A DNA stretch of 64,000 nt from Ardenticatenaceae bacterium. GTDB lineage: Bacteria; Chloroflexota; Anaerolineae; Promineifilales; Promineifilaceae. The stretch is from NCBI GenBank assembly GCA_020634455.1, contig JACKBQ010000001.1:1116001-1180000 (forward strand), read 5' to 3'. Below, piece by piece: positions 17,455 through 25,940 of this stretch. The notes beneath the pieces were generated by a model. That model was not told where the DNA came from, searched no databases, and was given only the letters and a program-made list of their open reading frames with translations. The position numbers and the translations under genes are program-made. The first letter of the stretch is position 1. Every line of letters begins with the position of its first letter.

Positions 17455-18421
17455 ATTACCAAAGGTTATTGTTAGTTCAGTGATTCGCTCAACATATCAA
17501 GGAGAAAGTCATGGTGGAATTTATATTGTTGATCTAGAGGACGCCAGTTTTAAGCAAGTTATTGATTGGAATGATTCTAACATAAACTGGGATGGCAGAG
17601 GCGGAGATAGAGGCTTACGAGGCATGGCGTTTTATAATAGCCAAATATATTTGGCAGCAAGTAATGAAATCTTCGTTTTTGACCCCAATTTCAAGCTGAT
17701 TAAAAGCTTTTCAAATCCTTATTTACAACATTGCCACGAAATATTTATTCACCAGGACAAATTATTCTTAACATCGACCGGTTTCGATTCATTATTAGAG
17801 TACGATTTGGCGTCAGAAGTTTTTACGACTGGTTATCAAATTAGATACAGGGGTTTAACAAATCGAGACTCTAAACTACTCCGAATTTTGTATCGTTTAA
17901 GGGTCAAACCAAGGCTCCATATATTTGATCCAAATTCGAATATTGGGCTGCAGGCAGCAGACACTTTACATATCAATAATGTATTTTACGAGAACAACAG
18001 TCTTTATTTTTCCGGGGTGAACTTAGGGAAATTATATGCCATTACTGGAAATAAACTTAAAGGCTACGCTTATGTTCCATTTAAGACTCATAATGCAAGG
18101 CCGTTTAAAAATGGGACTCTCATAAATGATACTGCTAATAATAGAATTGCAAGATTAGGTAAAAATGGAGAGGTGTTAGAGGTATTTAATGTTACGCTCT
18201 ATCCAGAAGAAAAGTTAATGATGGCACATTTCCCCGAAGATCATGCAAGGCAAGCTTTTGCGAGAGGATTATGTGAAAGAAATGGTCTTATTATTGGTGG
18301 TTCATCCCCTGCTAAAATTTCAGCTTACAAGCTAAATGGGGGGCCAGAGCCTATAAAAACTGTTAGCATTACTATGGATGTTCGTAATGCTATTCATGGT
18401 TTAGAGTTTTGGGATTTTTGA
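17447..18421 (+). CDS. Hypothetical beta-propeller-like protein of the polysaccharide locus (DUF4915-like)
   Basis: I cannot assign a reaction. The 324-residue sequence has repeated strands of the type IYLAASNEIFVFDPN and SLYFSGVNLGKLYAI, plus RGGDRGLRGMAFYNSQIY near residues 50-67 and EDHARQAFARGLCERNGLIIGGSS towards the end. This pattern resembles six-bladed propeller proteins of the DUF4915 or glutaminyl cyclotransferase-like type, which occur in capsule clusters. There is no signal peptide, so it probably acts in the cytoplasm. The start codon lies in an ATGCTTAA overlap with the flippase gene. The gene is strongly AT-rich and has no ACGGCCGT octamer. Confidence 0.65.
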   Translation: MLKLPKVIVSSVIRSTYQGESHGGIYIVDLEDASFKQVIDWNDSNINWDGRGGDRGLRGMAFYNSQIYLAASNEIFVFDPNFKLIKSFSNPYLQHCHEIFIHQDKLFLTSTGFDSLLEYDLASEVFTTGYQIRYRGLTNRDSKLLRILYRLRVKPRLHIFDPNSNIGLQAADTLHINNVFYENNSLYFSGVNLGKLYAITGNKLKGYAYVPFKTHNARPFKNGTLINDTANNRIARLGKNGEVLEVFNVTLYPEEKLMMAHFPEDHARQAFARGLCERNGLIIGGSSPAKISAYKLNGGPEPIKTVSITMDVRNAIHGLEFWDF

Positions 18422-18499
18422 TTTTTAGCTTTCTCGAAGCAATGTTTATTTGTCACAAGCCTTGGTCTGCAATTTTCATTGTTTAGCCGTTCCTAAATT

Positions 18500-19465
18500 A
18501 TGGTTACTCCAATCTTTTTGTTTTCCTTGCCACGTTCTGGCTCTACGATGGTTCAACGGGTATTAGGGGCACATGCAGATATTGCAACGGTCTCAGAACC
18601 CTGGGTACTCCTTCCTTTTATTTACACAATGCGTGAAGGGGGTGCTTATGCCGAATATGTACATCATGGTGCCGTAAAGGCGATTCGGGATTTTTATGGT
18701 GAATTCCCAAACGGCCGTCAAGATTACCTGGATGAAATACGTCATCTTGTGCTGAATTTGTATATGAAAACGGCCGTTTACCACAACCAACGATATTTTC
18801 TAGACAAAACCCCTCGTTATCACCTTATTGCCAACGAAATCATCGAACTGTTCCCAGACGCAAAATTTGTTTTCTTGTGGCGAAACCCACTAGCGATTGC
18901 TGCCTCCATTGTCGAATCCTGGGGGGGCGGAAAATGGATCCTGTATAGATTTAATGTAGATCTTTATCAGGGGTTCCGCAATCTGGTTGCCGCCTATGAA
19001 ACACATTCCGAAAAAGCCATTCACATACAATATGAAGATTTGGTTTCAGGTTCCGAAGAATCCTGGGAAAATTTATTTACTTACCTGGAGCTAACCTACC
19101 ATTCTGATTATCTGAACTCATTTAATAAGACAATTTTACGTGGACGGTATGGCGACAAATTAGGGAGCGCTACATTTTCAGAAATAGATCAAACACCACT
19201 TAATAAGTGGGAAACATCCTTTATGAATCCGTTGCGGAAAGCATGGGCGAAATACTACCTGCAAAAAATTGGAGAGGATGCCTTAAAATCAGCAGGGTAC
19301 AACTTGCAGGCACTATCGGAAGAGCTAACCAAATGCCCTAATTCCATCGCCCACATTTTAGACGATTTAGTCCGCATGGGATACGGCATCATATACCCAA
19401 AAATTGAGCCAAAAATACTAAAACGCCAAATAACCAGTACACACCGCCCTGCAACTGTCACTTGA
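18500..19465 (+). CDS. Sulfotransferase family protein (first of two)
   Basis: Sulfotransferases move sulfate from PAPS to a hydroxyl or amine. The N-terminal phosphosulfate loop FSLPRSGSTMVQRVL is at about residues 6-20, followed by TVSEPWVLLP, and the 3'-phosphate motif appears as FLWRNPLAIAASIVE around residue 130. The 321-residue length fits the family. Unlike its immediate neighbours it contains two copies of the ACGGCCGT octamer. No ribosome site is obvious. In this context it most likely sulfates a sugar of the exopolysaccharide. Confidence 0.8.
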   Translation: MVTPIFLFSLPRSGSTMVQRVLGAHADIATVSEPWVLLPFIYTMREGGAYAEYVHHGAVKAIRDFYGEFPNGRQDYLDEIRHLVLNLYMKTAVYHNQRYFLDKTPRYHLIANEIIELFPDAKFVFLWRNPLAIAASIVESWGGGKWILYRFNVDLYQGFRNLVAAYETHSEKAIHIQYEDLVSGSEESWENLFTYLELTYHSDYLNSFNKTILRGRYGDKLGSATFSEIDQTPLNKWETSFMNPLRKAWAKYYLQKIGEDALKSAGYNLQALSEELTKCPNSIAHILDDLVRMGYGIIYPKIEPKILKRQITSTHRPATVT

Positions 19466-20439
19466 TGATGAAAACACAATCGTTGTTCAAGTCAAATCAT
19501 TTTTTAACTATGCAGTCGGCTACCTTGTTGATTGCCGTTGCCCTTTTTTTGTTTGGCGTCGATCATTTGATTTTTAGTTTCAAAAAAAATAGCTGCTTTC
19601 TTCAAATCAACCAACTAATTGCATTAACCTCAAACTCAACTATGGCCCAATGTGCTATGGATTTGGTTTCACAAAACCCTGACATCTCTTCACTCGGAAT
19701 TGTTCATGGATTACCGCAAGAACTAGCCTTGCCATATTTATATGAGTTAGGAAAAAATAGTAATTATCATTCATCCGCATATATACGTATAGGTGAGATT
19801 CTTTGGAACGACAATCAAAAAGAAGCGGCAATTTTAGCGTGGCAAGAGGCTGAAAATTCAGTGCTTTATATTACTAACAAAAGCATTTTTGAAGCTCGAA
19901 ACAACAATGCAGAATCAGCCTTAATGTGGGCAGAAGTTGCGCAACAGATCGATCCTTCGATTTCAGAAGCTAAATCAGAAATGTATTCCCTGTTGTGCGA
20001 TTCCTTACGAGCAGATGGCAGGGCAAACACAGCGCTTAATTGGTGTTTGCTTTCTAGCACAGTACAGCAAAATGGGTGGCGGCAAATAGCCTTAGCTAAT
20101 GTCTATTACGATTTGGAAATGTTTACTAATGCTGTAAATTTACTGCAAGTAGAGCTCAAGAATTCTTATTCAGAACAAATCCAAGGGGTACTCTATCATA
20201 AACTTGGCCAATCCTATTTTCGTTTAGGTGATTTTCCTCTCTCAGAAAGCGCGTTTCGCAGCGCAATCGAGTCTGGATTTATGGACGGGATAGTCTATGA
20301 CAATCTTATAAAGTCGCTTATTCGTCAGAATAAAAACCAGGCAGCTTGCCTTGTGATTCAAACCGCCGAAAAAAACGGCATACTCAGTAACTTGGATTAT
20401 AAAATTCAATTCTCGGTGGATTGTAAATGGGAAAATTAA
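19465..20439 (+). CDS. Membrane-anchored tetratricopeptide-like protein
   Basis: The 325-residue protein begins with a signal-anchor helix at about residues 15-34 (TLLIAVALFLFGVDHLIF). The rest is helical with TPR-like words: ILWNDNQKEAAILAWQEAE, AESALMWAEVAQQIDPSISEAK and LGQSYFRLGDFPLSESAFRSAIESG. Such proteins can scaffold polymerase or export complexes. The ATG overlaps the stop codon of the sulfotransferase gene, and its own end overlaps the next gene by 13 bases, so it is tightly coupled to the putative polymerase. The exact role is unknown. Confidence 0.7.
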   Translation: MMKTQSLFKSNHFLTMQSATLLIAVALFLFGVDHLIFSFKKNSCFLQINQLIALTSNSTMAQCAMDLVSQNPDISSLGIVHGLPQELALPYLYELGKNSNYHSSAYIRIGEILWNDNQKEAAILAWQEAENSVLYITNKSIFEARNNNAESALMWAEVAQQIDPSISEAKSEMYSLLCDSLRADGRANTALNWCLLSSTVQQNGWRQIALANVYYDLEMFTNAVNLLQVELKNSYSEQIQGVLYHKLGQSYFRLGDFPLSESAFRSAIESGFMDGIVYDNLIKSLIRQNKNQAACLVIQTAEKNGILSNLDYKIQFSVDCKWEN

Positions 20440-21650
20440 CGAAATTTAATTCCAACAATCTTATCCTAATAATACTGCCAATTACCCTTGTCTTTGGAAA
20501 TCGCGTTGTATTATTAAAGAATAGCTTAAATATCCCTCTTATTGCAGTAATTATCCTGCTAACCACATTCCTTGGGCGTATTAAAGGCCAAATTCAGATT
20601 GAGTCAAAACGGTTGTTTTTATATTTACTTACGGTTTCTCTCGCAATTCTAGTGAATATTGTTTCATCTCAATATTCAAAAGACTTTTCAATTTTCTCAA
20701 TTGCGTACCTTAGCATCCTTTACTTCCCTGTTATTTTTGTGCTTAAAAAACCCGAAAATGGCAATTTAATTTTTACCTTTTATCAAAAATCAATTTTTAT
20801 TATCAGCATAATTGGAATTTTACAATTCTTAACCCAATTAGCTGGAATCCCTTATCGAGATTGGTTGTTATTTTACTTTCCTAAATACATCGATGAGTTT
20901 AATACATCTATTCCTTTATTTAGAGGGTCACATTTATTTCGCTCGAATGGGCTGTTTTTGGTTGAACCTTCTTTTTATTCTCAGTATTTAGCTATCGCAA
21001 TTTTGATTGATCTCTTTTATTTTAAATATTACAGAAGGCTACCCATTTTTATCTTAGCAATTCTCTTTTCGTTTTCGGGAACTGGAATAGTTGTTTTAGT
21101 ATTTGGCTTGATCGTCAAAATTCCAAAACTATCGCTTAGAAAACTGTTCCTTCCAGGAAGTCTCTTATTCGTAATTTTGTTGGTGTTTTTTACCACAGAG
21201 TATGGTGGCGTTTTAATAAACCGTTTAGGTGAATTCACTAACGAAAATGCAAGCGCGTATAATCGATTTATTGCCCCGTTCGAATCATTTGAATATTGGT
21301 ACGATGAGGGTTTGAAAGTATTTCTCTTCGGTGGTGGGGCAGGCTCAGTTGACAGCTTTCGTGAAAATATTAAAGAAGATATTCCCGTCATGCATCCAAA
21401 TTTCTTTATAAAATCCTTTTATGAATATGGCCTTATTAGTGGTTTTGTTCTCTTTTTTTTGATCACTTATTTGTTTTGGGGCCGAAAAAGCACGTCGGGG
21501 CTAAATTTACCTTTATTCATAATGTTCACAATCGTATCCTCAGGACTTCTCAACGCACAACAGCTCTATTTCTGTTATACGCTTGGCATGCTAAGTGTAT
21601 TACCGAAAAAGATGACCGTGGCTACCAAAAGCGCGGTTTCGATTGCTTAA
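20427..21650 (+). CDS. O-antigen/exopolysaccharide polymerase (Wzy-like)
   Basis: The 407-residue product has around ten to twelve membrane segments and low sequence conservation, as expected for Wzy. The larger external loop holds FRGSHLFRSNGLFLVEPSFYSQYLAIA, a pattern common in Wzy and WaaL proteins (the RxxGxFxxPs-type motif before a helix), and FGGGAGSVDS lies in the second loop. It would join repeat units on the periplasmic side under Wzz control. Assignment rests on topology, the motif and context. The coding region is very AT-rich. Confidence 0.72.
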   Translation: MGKLTKFNSNNLILIILPITLVFGNRVVLLKNSLNIPLIAVIILLTTFLGRIKGQIQIESKRLFLYLLTVSLAILVNIVSSQYSKDFSIFSIAYLSILYFPVIFVLKKPENGNLIFTFYQKSIFIISIIGILQFLTQLAGIPYRDWLLFYFPKYIDEFNTSIPLFRGSHLFRSNGLFLVEPSFYSQYLAIAILIDLFYFKYYRRLPIFILAILFSFSGTGIVVLVFGLIVKIPKLSLRKLFLPGSLLFVILLVFFTTEYGGVLINRLGEFTNENASAYNRFIAPFESFEYWYDEGLKVFLFGGGAGSVDSFRENIKEDIPVMHPNFFIKSFYEYGLISGFVLFFLITYLFWGRKSTSGLNLPLFIMFTIVSSGLLNAQQLYFCYTLGMLSVLPKKMTVATKSAVSIA

Positions 21651-21864
21651 TCAATAAATGATTTACTCGGATCTTCAAGAAACAATGTAATTCATTTTCA
21701 ATAGTGGCACTGAAGCCAAATATTCCAAATGACTTATGGCCATGGCTTGATATCCAAGAAACTCAAATCATGTTTAATAAAGCCTATGCCAGAAAATATT
21801 TCAACAAGTTTTCATCCTAAGACACCAAACTAGATGGTGAAGACTTGCAAACTTGTCAATTTTG

Positions 21865-23121
21865 ATGATAGTTTCAAATTTATTACCTCATAAATTATTG
21901 ATTTTTGACTTAGAGTTGAAGGGGCATCACGTTGATTACCTCCACCATATCATCATTTTCAAACAAAAAGAAGCCATACCCGGGATCCTTTTTATAGTCG
22001 TTGCGCCGCAATTTGAAGATAAAATCAGAAAATATATCCATGATCTTTCAGAACTTAAAACAGACAATATTTTCATAATCCCCGTACTTCAAGAAGAGCT
22101 TGACGCTGTAGAACAGGCAAATTCTCTGGCTGCTGCAACTATAAAAACCTGGCACATTGCAAAAAAATACGCTGAAAAATTCAGTGTTCATCATTGTGTT
22201 TTTATGTGGCTTGATCACATTTTACAAATCCCATTAGCTTTACACTGGCAGTTTCCATGTGCAATATCAGGTATCTGCTTCAGGCCAATGTTTCACTATT
22301 CCAAGTTCCCAAATATAAACATGTCTCGCTTGGAAAATTTAAAGTCATGGCGGCAAAAGATTCTCTATTTTTCGGCAATTCGCCATACCCAATTACACAC
22401 ACTTTTTTGCTTGGATCCTTTTGTTCCAAAAGCGATTAACAAACTCAGCCGTCAGATGAAAGCTGTACATTTACCTGATCCTGTTGCTCAACGGCAGGAT
22501 ATAATTAACCAGGAAGCCCTAAATAATCTTAGGCGCTCGTTAGCACTTGATTCAAAACGAAAGGTTTTTCTTTTTTTTGGCGCGATTGCAGCCCGAAAAG
22601 GGGTATTCAAATTATTAGATGCGCTGAGTTTATTAGATGATGTCATTTCTGAAAAAGTTGCAGTGCTTCTAATTGGGGAAATTGTACACAATCAAGATAA
22701 ACAACCTATAACACAAAAGATTGAGAGGCTAAAACATTTATCGGCTGTTCAAATTGTTTTTCGAAATAACTTTGTGACCGATGCCGAAATGTATCTTTAT
22801 TTTTCGCTGGCAGATGTCGTTTTGGCACCGTACCAAAAGCATGTGGGCATGAGCGGTATCCTTCTACAGGCTGCGGCGGCAGGCAAACCTGTGATTTCTT
22901 CAAACTATGGACTTATGGGGCAAATGATTGATACGTATTCCTTAGGACTTGCCGTGAATACGGAATTACCAGCGGCCATTGCTGGAGCTATACAAGAAAC
23001 ATTTTCAGATACCTTTAAGACCGTATATGATCTGGAGAAAATGCAGCAATGGGTAGCTCAAAATAGCCCTGACATGTTTTCCAGGACAATATTCGACCAA
23101 ATAATTAAACCAAATGCGTAA
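21865..23121 (+). CDS. Glycosyltransferase, GT4-like
   Basis: The 418-residue protein has the two-domain plan of GT-B enzymes. KLLIFDLELKGHHVDYLHH near the N-terminus is typical of a group of capsule glycosyltransferases. The C-terminal Rossmann domain contains FLFFGAIAARKGVFKLLDAL, then VLLIGEI and the donor-binding region APYQKHVGMSGILLQAAAAGKPVISSNYG. The true start is uncertain: TTG at 21853, ATG at 21865 and TTG at 21898 are in frame, and none has a clear ribosome site. A 200-base gap precedes it. The sugar transferred is unknown. Confidence 0.8.
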   Translation: MIVSNLLPHKLLIFDLELKGHHVDYLHHIIIFKQKEAIPGILFIVVAPQFEDKIRKYIHDLSELKTDNIFIIPVLQEELDAVEQANSLAAATIKTWHIAKKYAEKFSVHHCVFMWLDHILQIPLALHWQFPCAISGICFRPMFHYSKFPNINMSRLENLKSWRQKILYFSAIRHTQLHTLFCLDPFVPKAINKLSRQMKAVHLPDPVAQRQDIINQEALNNLRRSLALDSKRKVFLFFGAIAARKGVFKLLDALSLLDDVISEKVAVLLIGEIVHNQDKQPITQKIERLKHLSAVQIVFRNNFVTDAEMYLYFSLADVVLAPYQKHVGMSGILLQAAAAGKPVISSNYGLMGQMIDTYSLGLAVNTELPAAIAGAIQETFSDTFKTVYDLEKMQQWVAQNSPDMFSRTIFDQIIKPNA

Positions 23122-23647
23122 CTATTTTTATGGGCTTGTCACTTATGTAGGCATAATAATTGGCAAAATACCAGCCCACTTCATCCGAAATTTTATTTAC
23201 AGGCACTTTTTTAAGCTAAAGCTAGGCTCCAAATCTACGCTCTATGGAGGTGCCCAGTTTCGTTCACCATGGCGAATCACAATCGGGGACAATAGTATTA
23301 TTGGTGAAGATAGCCTTCTAGATGGACGCGGCAATTTAACAATAGGCCAAAATGTTAACATTGGCAGTGGGGTATGGATTTGGACAATGGAGCATGATCT
23401 AAATGATCCAAATTTTGTAGCAATAGCAGGAGATGTGTTCATAGATGATTATGTCTGGATTAGCTCCAGAGCAACTGTTTTGCCAAATGTTTCCATTGGC
23501 AAAGGGGCCGTTGTGGCAGCCGGAGCGGTCGTTACAAAAGATGTGCCGGCCTACGCGATTGTGGGTGGAGTACCAGCAAAAATTATTGGCCAAAGAAATT
23601 CAAATCTTACTTATACGCTATCTGATCGACGGCTGCCATTTTTATAA
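23114..23647 (+). CDS. Left-handed beta-helix acyltransferase (WcaF/maa-like)
   Basis: The 177-residue protein shows hexapeptide repeats from about residue 40 to 160: ITIGDN, IIGEDS, LTIGQNVNIGSG, then VWISSRATVLPNVSIGKGAVVAAGAVVTKDVPAYAIVGGVPAKIIG. The last stretch is the C-terminal coil of CoA-dependent sugar O- or N-acyltransferases. The active histidine is probably in TMEHDLNDP. It would acetylate a sugar of the repeat unit. It overlaps the preceding glycosyltransferase by eight bases (ATGCGTAA). Confidence 0.86.
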   Translation: MRNYFYGLVTYVGIIIGKIPAHFIRNFIYRHFFKLKLGSKSTLYGGAQFRSPWRITIGDNSIIGEDSLLDGRGNLTIGQNVNIGSGVWIWTMEHDLNDPNFVAIAGDVFIDDYVWISSRATVLPNVSIGKGAVVAAGAVVTKDVPAYAIVGGVPAKIIGQRNSNLTYTLSDRRLPFL

Positions 23648-23664
23648 TCGTATATATTAGCCCA

Positions 23665-24933
23665 ATGAATTTCAACCATTTACCCCAAACGAATCACAGG
23701 ACAAGAGGCCTTCAGTTTGATTCATCTAAACCGTGTCTAATACTCGCACCCCTATTTGAATTTCCTATACGATCAGGAGACAACATTCTTGTCCATAATC
23801 GTTGGTCATCCTTTAGTCGCCTTGTGCCATACGTCGATGTTGTCGGTCATAATGTCATTGTACGTTATGAAAATGGGGAAATCGTTTCAAAAGTCAGCTA
23901 CGACAATTCCGCTGGCGGCAAATATACGTCGTCTTTAAAAGTTATTTTAAATCGTTCCCACTATCTTGTAGAGAAGTATTTAACTAAAGAGTTTAGGAAT
24001 GAGGCGACAAAATATTTGCAGAACACAATTTATGGGACCGTTGTTTACTGTTATATTTGGACAACAGCCATTCTTTTCGAGTTACAAAAAACCAAACCAA
24101 TTTTAACAAATAATCAATTTCAAATTATTGAAACAATAAATGACGAAGTTCAATGGTATAGAAATATTCGTAAAGCTTCACCAAATCCTCTGGCAAAATT
24201 AACAGCTTGGCTCTCTGAAAATTGGATTAAGCGGTTTTTTTCAACACTTTCTAGTGAATTCCTTTTTGTTCACCTGACACGAGCCGATTACCAAGGCTAT
24301 CTGCGCTATTTCCCAAACCATATTGGTCTTGTTGCCCCTGTTGGAACGAATATAAAAAATGATACGGTCATTAAAGAGTTGACTGACACCTCAGATCGGG
24401 TTATTCATCTTCTTTTTGTAGGCTCCTTAAATGTCCAGATGAATTTTGATGCGCTTATCTATTTTGAAAAATCATTTTACCCTGTATTGCGCCAGGAACT
24501 TGGGGATCAATTGGAAGTAACTATTGTGGGTAAATCGCCGACCCGTAAGATTAAAGATTTGTGCACTAAACTGAATTGGCATCTATTTGCAAATGTAACA
24601 GATACGCAATTGGATGATATTTTTAGACAGGCTACATTTACTATATTGCCATTTAGTTACACATCTGGGGCCAAATTAAAGTTACTAGATTCTGTTACCC
24701 ACGGCGTGCCGTTTTTAGCTACTAATGTTCTGGCTCATCAAGTTCAAACGGCCGTTTACCCCTGTTTGTTCTCGGATGACCCACGGGAGTGGCTACAGCG
24801 CATCATCGAAGTCGGGCCTGGTAGCACCTCAAAAGAATATAGGGTTGCCTTGCAAGAATTTGCACAACAATATTCTTGGGATGCTTTAACGCTAACGCTT
24901 TATAATTATTTGGAAGCAACTTTTCATGAGTGA
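23665..24933 (+). CDS. Glycosyltransferase, GT-B fold
   Basis: The 422-residue protein begins with LILAPLFEFPIRSGDNILVHNRW, which resembles the acceptor-domain loop of group 1 glycosyltransferases. The C-terminal donor domain shows HLLFVGSLNVQMNFDALIYF, EVTIVGKSP and FTILPFSYTSGAKLKLLDSVTHGVPFLATN, the last being the usual nucleotide-sugar region. One octamer copy lies near its end at 24749, the first after a gap of about 6 kb. It overlaps the next gene by eight bases (ATGAGTGA). Substrate unknown. Confidence 0.8.
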   Translation: MNFNHLPQTNHRTRGLQFDSSKPCLILAPLFEFPIRSGDNILVHNRWSSFSRLVPYVDVVGHNVIVRYENGEIVSKVSYDNSAGGKYTSSLKVILNRSHYLVEKYLTKEFRNEATKYLQNTIYGTVVYCYIWTTAILFELQKTKPILTNNQFQIIETINDEVQWYRNIRKASPNPLAKLTAWLSENWIKRFFSTLSSEFLFVHLTRADYQGYLRYFPNHIGLVAPVGTNIKNDTVIKELTDTSDRVIHLLFVGSLNVQMNFDALIYFEKSFYPVLRQELGDQLEVTIVGKSPTRKIKDLCTKLNWHLFANVTDTQLDDIFRQATFTILPFSYTSGAKLKLLDSVTHGVPFLATNVLAHQVQTAVYPCLFSDDPREWLQRIIEVGPGSTSKEYRVALQEFAQQYSWDALTLTLYNYLEATFHE

Positions 24934-25912
24934 CAAACATGCTGGCAAAGAAGTAAGCAAATATTTACTTCGTTTTCTTTTGCAAATCCCAAGTTTGTAT
25001 ACGCCATCCGGTAAACCACATGTATTTTTATTTTCTACCAGACGAAGTGGAAGCACGCTGTTAAGGGACCTGATTTATTCGCAACCAGGGTTTAATTTCA
25101 TCGATCAGCCATTTGACATAACGCAACACAATTGGCACACTTGGCATTTACCGCAGGTGGAACTAGGCCAATTCATCACGTTAACACCCTCTGAGGCAAA
25201 AATCGTAGAATCATATGTTCACGGTTTCTTAAATCGCAAATATATTTTCCGTTCGCAATGGCAATGGTGGAACGGCCGTTATCATTGGCGCTGGGAACGT
25301 TACGTCGTAAAAATTCTCACCGCAAAATCGCTTATTCATTGGTTTGAAAATGCTTTCCAAAACAACATTCAGATAGTTTACATGACCCGTCATCCCATCC
25401 CAACATCGCTTTCCATTATTAAGCGAAAATGGCCTGTGACAACAGAAGCTTATTTAAAAAATGGTTGGTTTGTCGATACCCATTTAACTAATAAAATGGT
25501 GTCATTTGCCGAAAATGTTGTGCGGTCGGGAAGCGATTTGGAAAATCACGTTCTCAATTGGTGTCTCGAAAATCTGATACCCTTAAAAGGATGGCAAAAT
25601 AGCAATTGGGTGACCATCAGTTACGAAAAACTGTTAGCAGACCCATATCATTCCGTACACAGGCTATGCAACAAGCTCAATTTACAAGAACCGGAAAAAA
25701 TGCTAGAAACGCTCCATATCCCAACCAGAACGGCCGTAGAGGAATCAAAACAACGTATTATTGCTGACGGTGCCCAAACAAGATTAGACGCATGGCAAAA
25801 CCACATAAGCTCCAAAGATATTCAGCAAATAAATATGGTGCTGGAAACCTTGGAAGTTGACTTATATCAAGCACAAAAATCATTGCCTGTTAGCCTTTTC
25901 GACACTATTTAA
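24926..25912 (+). CDS. Sulfotransferase family protein (second)
   Basis: The 328-residue product carries a PAPS-binding loop FLFSTRRSGSTLLRDLI at about residues 34-50 and the second conserved site MTRHPIPTSLSI near 153-164. Late in the protein, a WVTISYEKLLADP word is also common in sulfotransferases. It differs enough from the one at 18500 that the two probably have different acceptors. Its position between glycosyltransferase genes suggests the exopolysaccharide is sulfated. Confidence 0.78.
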   Translation: MSDKHAGKEVSKYLLRFLLQIPSLYTPSGKPHVFLFSTRRSGSTLLRDLIYSQPGFNFIDQPFDITQHNWHTWHLPQVELGQFITLTPSEAKIVESYVHGFLNRKYIFRSQWQWWNGRYHWRWERYVVKILTAKSLIHWFENAFQNNIQIVYMTRHPIPTSLSIIKRKWPVTTEAYLKNGWFVDTHLTNKMVSFAENVVRSGSDLENHVLNWCLENLIPLKGWQNSNWVTISYEKLLADPYHSVHRLCNKLNLQEPEKMLETLHIPTRTAVEESKQRIIADGAQTRLDAWQNHISSKDIQQINMVLETLEVDLYQAQKSLPVSLFDTI

Positions 25913-25940
25913 GAAAGCTACTTGCTAATAAAAGTCATAC

